DNA of 64,000 bases. Origin: Pyropia yezoensis (taxonomy: Eukaryota > Rhodophyta > Bangiophyceae > Bangiales > Bangiaceae). Location: assembly GCA_009829735.1 (NCBI GenBank), contig CM020619.1:18543816-18607815 (forward strand), written 5' to 3'. The notes beneath the pieces are model-generated. The model searched no databases. It was not told the DNA's origin and worked only from the letters and a program-made list of their open reading frames with translations. Positions within the stretch are counted from its first letter, which is position 1. Each line of letters starts with the position of its first letter. Positions 58,661 to 64,000 of this stretch are shown here, in pieces. Made by a program: the position numbers and the translations under genes.

Positions 58661-60240
58661 CATCCCAGGCCCTGACTTGGCGCCGACCCGAGATGGCGAC
58701 CAGGGGGCACTGTGGCATAAAACTCGATCCTCTCAGACACGTGTCAATATCCCTCGGGGGAACCTTGGTCTTGGTTCTCCAGCCGGTAGTTGGCCCAATG
58801 CGTGACCTTGTTCAGGGAGGCGTCCCCCACTTGATGGGCAGGACAGTCGAACTCGACCAGCCTGCGCCGAGTGGGACCAGGGGTCGCGTCCCAGTCGTAT
58901 TCCTCCTTAGAGCTGGAAGAACTGGTCTCGCTGGTGCTAGAGTGACGGCGACGACGCCGCCGCCTCCGGCTGCTCCGGTTACGGGTCTTGGAGCTTCCCG
59001 CCCGATAGGTCGCCAGGGGAGGAAGAGCTTGACCGGTCCCAGGAGTCGAGGTCTAAGGGGGACCTGTAGAACCAGTCACAGCGGTGCCTCTGGCACTGCT
59101 AGCGCCCACAGGAAGAGGTGTATACACCCAGCTGCCATGCGTAGGTCCAGGAGTATAGACGCCAGGGGGTATCCCTGGGAGTTCAGGAGTAGAACCGGCA
59201 GGAAGGGGTCGTCTGCTTCAAGCGGACTCAAACGCCGTTGACCCCGGGGTGGCTCCCACAGGACGGACAGCCGGAGGATCAGGAGCAGGAGGTACTTGTC
59301 CGCCTGTAGACTCCAGCCCGCTACCGAATGTTACCCCCAGGTCTGCTTCGCCGGCAGGGACAACGCCGGGTTGGACACCGTCCCCAGCGGTGACCAGGGA
59401 TGCGTCAAGGGACGCGGAGTCTACCCCTTCGGGCACCGTCGTGCCAGGGAGGGTAGCCACGTTGGTCTCTTGACAGCCAAGGTCCAGTTTCCTGCGTGTC
59501 CAAAGATCGCCAGATCACAAGAGAGGGGTTGGCGAGCCAGGAATGGGATTTCCGTGAACGGGTGCAAATAATTCCCAGACCACAGAAAAGGACAGAACAG
59601 GAACAGCCCAACCGCTGCTCCCAAATGTCACTTCTCAAACACTCCGATCCCCTGCTGCTCCACCAAATATGTGGTATAAAACTCGATCCTCTCAGACACG
59701 TGCCGATATCCCTCGGAGGAAAGGGACAGGTAACACAGAAAGGGGAACTACGAGAGTGGTACGCCTGTTGCCTCACGTGCCTGCTGGCAGACCCAACATA
59801 GACGCACGGTAGTGCACACGGGGAAGAGGAAAGTAAACACGCAGTTGTCTTGTTCCCTGAGAGCGCGGGCCAAGGGCGCCGCGCTGTCCCCCTGAACGTG
59901 CATCTGGGGGAGCCTCGGCACGTTGGCCAGGTAGCCCCCCCCCCCCTAACCCCGAGTGGCCCCGACCCGAGTCTATCCTCGTCAGGTCGGGCGCCACAAT
60001 CACTACTAATTCTATTCCCACTCACTAATCTCACACTCAGATTCTCTCAAATCAAGTCCCTCAAAAATATGTAAGAACCCGTCAGAAGTCCCTCTCTCAC
60101 GTGTGGGTAGCGTAGTCCACCGCATCCCAGTGCCGGGCAGGGGCCACGGCCGCCCACCATCCCCACACAGCGGGCGTGTCCTGGCACCTGGTGTCCCCTG
60201 GTCGCCATCCCGGGTCGGCGCCAAGTCAGGGCCAGGGATG
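58661..60240. repeat. LTR-element fragment: inverted 50-mer and direct 50-mer pairs
   Basis: 58661-58710 matches the reverse complement of 60191-60240 at 47 of 50 positions; both contain ttggcgccgacccg, which looks like a tRNA-primed primer-binding site (begins TGG). Separately, 58712-58761 and 59671-59720 match directly at about 46 of 50 positions (core aactcgatcctctcagacac). The pattern fits pieces of two related LTR elements inserted in opposite directions. A minus-strand frame at 59218-59460 (Pro/Thr/Ser-rich) may be a polyprotein remnant. Confidence 0.5.
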
Positions 60241-62533
60241 TGTAAGGATATGCCCCCTAAATCCCCAAGACTCTAGCTTCGGAAATAAGGACTGGGGCTT
60301 CTTCTTCCCTGTCCTTCTCAGCCAACTCCTTCCAAGACGCATCAACTCCCTGGTAATCTGGAGATGCCGCGGTGTCCGGCCGAAATTCTACGGGTCGCGG
60401 GCGGTCAGCACGAGAGCCGTGGATCGGCTACCCGTTAGTAGCCCGACTCATCCCCGGACGGTTTTTTTCTCTCCGTGGATCAGAGGACTAACGGACCACA
60501 AGACAAGGCACATCTCTGACTCATCGGCCAGCCGAAACAATCTCCCCACGAGCCAATGGGAACGGCAAGATTTGCTGACCCACGGGAGAGTTTCAACCCG
60601 AAGACTGGCGTCTGGCTTACACGCCTCTGCGGCCTTTCCGGCCGACCGGCGTGTGAGGCCAGCCGCGCGGCGCTACGAGCGCCTTGGGGCGCGCACACCC
60701 ACCTTGACTTGTTCTGAGAGCCTATGCAGTTTTTTGAGCCCATTGGTGCCGCCCCTCCGGCGGCACGGGCAATCGCATGCTTTGGGGCACCCTGGGGGCC
60801 CCCCCGGGGGTACATAATGCGTGAGTGCGGGCGCCACCCGAGGAGACCTCGGGGGGAACAAAAAACACAGACAACGAGCTCCTTTACCCTCGAACCCCTC
60901 GACCCCCTCGACCCTCACCGACGTCACGCCCATCTTCTTCCTCACCCCCATCACCGTCACTCCGCCCGTCACCTTCCCCGCGCCCCGCAGCCTCATTGGC
61001 TTGCGCGGGCATCTGACACCGTTCACCAGTACGCTGAGCGCTGCCCGGGTGTGCGTGGTGCCTCACAGGATGCTACAGTTTCCTGGACTCCTCATCGGTG
61101 GGGAGCAAAAGGCTTATCATCAGGTCCCCACATTGACGAGGGGGAGCCTCTACCCGGCTGTGCCCTCGTGGTTGTCCTCGTTGGAGTTTCCGCAGAGGAT
61201 GGCCTGCCGTCTTCCATCATTCTTGCTCCTACGAGGAAGTCTCCTTATCCGCCCCCCTTTAGGAGGGCTGAAAAGCGCTATGGCCTTCACCTCCTGGTTG
61301 GTGGAGGTGGCGGACATCTTTTTGTCTGCCATTACGTTTCATGGCCACTTGTGGCTCTTGGACGAGCTCCTTAAGCAGGCTCTCTCGGCGTTGATCACTT
61401 CCCTCCTCTTTAGAGAGGAGAACTGCGACGAGGCGGGCATCCTTGATGAGGCCTTTCAGCTCCTTCGCCGGGTGAGATTGCTTGTACCAGCCAAGCGCCT
61501 CCGTGATCAGCGTGGCCGCCGAGGGCTCGTCCTGGTCTCCTGGGGATCAGAGGCTCCTCCTTGTGGAGGGGCTCGACATCTCGACCCTCGCTTACGGTGA
61601 GGGTGTCCACGCCTCTAGTCGTGTGCCGAACCACGAGGTGAAGATGTGCCGGGAGGGGCCAGGGCTCTTCTTCGAGTTGGGGAAGTTGCTCCTCCCGGGG
61701 AGCGTCCCTCCCGTACGGGAGGGGGCTCCTCCGATTGAGAATCCGACCGGATCCTTTGTGACCCACCCCGACCACCGGGAGCTGACGCTCCCCGCGCTGG
61801 TGCGGGTGCCGCCGCCGGACACCCCGCGACGGCCTTGGACTGGAGAGGCCGAGGCGGGGTTACAGCCCGGGCGCCTCCAGATCATGGCCATGCTGGCCAT
61901 GAGGTGGGTTATGGGGGCAGCCATCTGGTTGCCCCCCAAAGGGTTCCACTTGTTCGGTGGAACCCCGAACTTCGTCTGGAGGTGGGGGGCAAAATGTCCC
62001 CCCTACTCCTCTTTGGCATGAGGACCTCCTTTGGGGAGGACCTCCCGGCAGAGTTTTCATTCGTCACCCAGCCAGTATTGGCTATGGCTGTATTCCGAGC
62101 CTATACAAGCTTGGCCAAAGAAATGGCTGGGGTGTTGGCGGGCGCTTCCATCTCCAGCGTCAGGCCGCTTCAGCGGACCCGTCGCCGGAGAGTCTCACGA
62201 CGCGTATGCGTTGTGAGTTGGGGGCCGCGACTTCTGAGACGCGGGCCCTGGCGGACATGCAGGCCCTCCATACCCAGGAACTGTGGGCCCAGATGCCGCC
62301 TCGAAGCCAGGCACTGTCACCGGCCACTCCTTATGGAGAGGCCGCGGGACCTGGTTAGGGTTGGGCACTCTCTTCATCGGGGGGTTGCTCTTCGGTCGCC
62401 GATCGTGAAGGGGAGGCACGGGCAAGCCCGTACCGCCCCCCCGGGTATGGAACCAGCCCCCCTCCTTCCCCCCACTTCCGAGAGAATTGGGGGATATACT
62501 CCCCGGCTTGAGACGGGGCGCTCCGTTTCTCTC
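60241..62533. other. Probable retrotransposon-derived DNA without intact gene
   Basis: No complete coding region is seen. It is likely the LTR or internal debris of the retrotransposon fragments on either side. A frame of about 250 codons at 61835-62602 (+) has no recognisable domain and faces opposite to the adjacent pol. Confidence 0.4.
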
Positions 62534-62820
62534 CTAGTAGTTGACCCCGAGGGGCAATGCTTGCGGTTCTGGGTGAGGAAGTGTAAGGATAGCTTCCATT
62601 GAAGCCCGAGCTTTCATCCTTCCTCTTAGTGCCGTTGAATAAAGGATGATACCACTCGGGGTAACCCGAATTTTAGGCGTGGCGTCAAAGGCTTTCTTGT
62701 ACGAATCCTGCGCCTCGGCCTGGTGCTTGCGCACCTGGGGAATTGTGCCCTTCGAGTCTTCCACAAACCGTAAGGCTGTGGTCTGGGAGTCCTTGTACTG
62801 GCCTTCTCCAAGTCCTCCTT

Positions 62821-63603
62821 CTACTTAAGGGGACAAAGCTTGGGGAGGCGCTCGACCCGCATCGTCTGTGGCCGCCTTGGGCGCACAGACCTGGAAGGGG
62901 CCTGGCTAGTGCTAGAATGCACATGGGTATTATAGGCCGTAGTGAGGAATGATACATAGTGGTCCCAGTCCTTCGGGTGCTCCGCGGTATAAATCAGGAG
63001 CTGCCTCATGATAGTGCTATTGTATTGCTCCACCTGCCCATTCTTTTGGGGGTGGTAAGGTGTCGTATACTTCGCCTCAATTCTTAAGAGCCCTGAGACC
63101 CCCTGGAACAAGACGAAAGCAAGCTGCGGACCGTTATCGGTCAGCGTTGAGTCGGGTATGCCGTAAGACGCCACCCAGACGTCAATAAACGCCGAAGCCA
63201 CTTCCACCGCGGTAATCTCCTTCATGGGGACCGCCAGGGTGAGCTTACTAAAACGGTCCACCATAACAAGTATAAGCCTGTTACCGTTTTCAGAAGCGGG
63301 TAGGGGCCCGCGAACATCCATCGCCAGGCTGGCGAAGGGCTCGTTGGCTAGGGATAGCTTGAGCGTAGACGTATTCCTGCGCTCATCCAGCCTATTTTTA
63401 GCGCATTCTGTGCACTGGGAGACATGTTTATACACGTCTACGATCATGGAGGGCCAGCTACCCCACGCCTCAGCGTGGCGTACATCCGGCGAGCCCCAGG
63501 ATGGGCCGCCAGTGATAATTCGTGTTCTTACGTCGTAAAACGTTCCCATGGCGATGTAAGGATCACCATCTGAGCGGTGTCCAGGACGAAGGACCCCCTG
63601 CAA
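62821..63603 (-). pseudogene. Ty3-type integrase, broken from its neighbours
   Basis: Integrase inserts the retrotransposon DNA into the genome. The frame holds the second half of the zinc-binding HHCC motif (CTECAKNR), the first catalytic Asp in LAMDVRGPLP, the second in STLTDNGPQ and the Glu in HPQKNGQVEQYN, with NRLILVMVDRFSKLTLAVPM between. It ends in a stop at 62821, before the C-terminal domain, which continues in a different frame (62534-62764). Upstream, the linker to RNase H (WLERRKEWESVPFFYPKW, about 63640-63700) is in another frame, so the polyprotein cannot be made from this copy. Confidence 0.85.
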
Positions 63604-63785
63604 TGTACTCCTTCTTCATTTTCGAACAATAAAGCCTTCCTGGCCCATTTTGGGTAAAAGAAAGGTACCGACTCCCATTCCTTCCGCCGTTCCAGTCAGA
63701 AGGGGTCCTCGGCCTGAGCTTTCATATGCTCCTTTACCGTGATGGGCCCCAAAGGGTGATGCTTCTCGCTCCGCCCGGCTAAAGC

Positions 63786-64000
63786 CTAAGAAAAGCTGGT
63801 CACCGTGGCGAGGACTGGAAGGTCTTCATCTATAGGAGCTTTATCCGGCTCGTCCATGGGCAAGCGTGACAAAGTGTCGGCCACATTATGGTCGGCCTCC
63901 GGTTTGTATCGGGGTTTGTTGGTAAATTCAGGCAGCCGAAGGCGCCAACGTTTAATCCGTATGTTTGGGCTGTTCGTAGCCAGAAGCAATAGAAGGGCAC
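63786..64000 (-). pseudogene. Ty3-type RNase H C-terminus, partial
   Basis: The frame is open to the right edge. It carries NIRIKRWRLRLPEF and YKPEADHNVADTLSRLP, the standard end of Ty3 RNase H (RW.L.L.EF....YKPG..N.VADALSR). A stop at 63786 cuts it from the integrase, where an intact pol would read on. Confidence 0.85.

Larger units (their letters stand above)
62534..64000 (-). mobile_element. Ty3-type LTR retrotransposon, decayed pol, runs off the window
   Basis: From the right edge leftward come the end of RNase H (RWRLRLPEF ... ADTLSRLP), the linker, integrase with all catalytic signatures, and the post-integrase helix (DSKGTIPQVRKHQAEAQDSY), in the Ty3/gypsy order. At least one stop and two frame changes separate these parts. 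Reverse transcriptase, gag and the 5' LTR would lie beyond base 64000. Confidence 0.85.

Noticed and set aside
60241..62591. tgtaaggata at 60241 and 62582 as LTR ends
   Set aside because: Only ten bases are shared; the sequence after each is different, so they are not two ends of one LTR pair.

Overview
This window comes from a eukaryotic nuclear genome with very high GC, long poly-G/poly-C runs and few introns. A light-harvesting protein of the red-lineage PSI antenna type (Lhcr) at 7142-8178, the GC-rich single- or two-exon genes and the dense mobile DNA all fit a bangiophyte red alga of the Porphyra/Pyropia kind. That assignment is an inference from gene content; no rRNA or organellar marker is present.

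Host genes lie in three groups. Left (1-8.2 kb): a possible plastid-targeted hypothetical protein (+), a Kelch-BTB protein (-) and the two-exon Lhcr gene (-). Middle (16.6-21.5 kb): a Gfo/Idh/MocA-type oxidoreductase (+) facing a large membrane-anchored or secreted protein with PKD-like, PA14-like, IPT/TIG and beta-propeller regions (-). Right (43.4-52.3 kb): an EEF2KMT/FAM86-type protein methyltransferase (-, two exons), an ALG13-type N-glycosylation subunit (+), an Ala/Gly-rich unknown (+) and a CHRD-domain membrane protein (-). They form no operon; the layout is ordinary eukaryotic single genes, several of them convergent.

The rest is mainly mobile or repetitive. From 26.9 to 33.5 kb lies a two-gene DNA transposon: a multi-exon Plavaka/KDZ-like transposase with an N-terminal C2H2 finger (+), divergent from a 753-residue accessory reading frame (-) that carries one in-frame TAG. 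From 36.9 to 40.0 kb is a second, different transposase-like gene (-), also broken by exactly one in-frame TAG. Both lie among 100-150 bp islands rich in TCGATGGG/TCGACGGG motifs (25.2, 25.8, 34.9 and 40.8 kb). Smaller candidate elements include a 115-bp hairpin MITE with perfect 26-bp inverted ends (45.8 kb), a 1.5-kb element with inverted ends (9.8-11.3 kb) and a 51-52 bp inverted pair (15 kb). The right edge (58.6-64 kb) is a nest of decayed LTR-retrotransposon pieces, including a broken Ty3-type pol on the minus strand that runs off the window. A 1.4-kb GGC/CCGGC minisatellite fills 12.86-14.28 kb.

A recurring oddity is that three host genes (oxidoreductase, methyltransferase, CHRD protein) change reading frame at or close to long G/C homopolymers, four tracts in all. 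This points to homopolymer-length errors in the assembly or to real length variation inside coding sequence.
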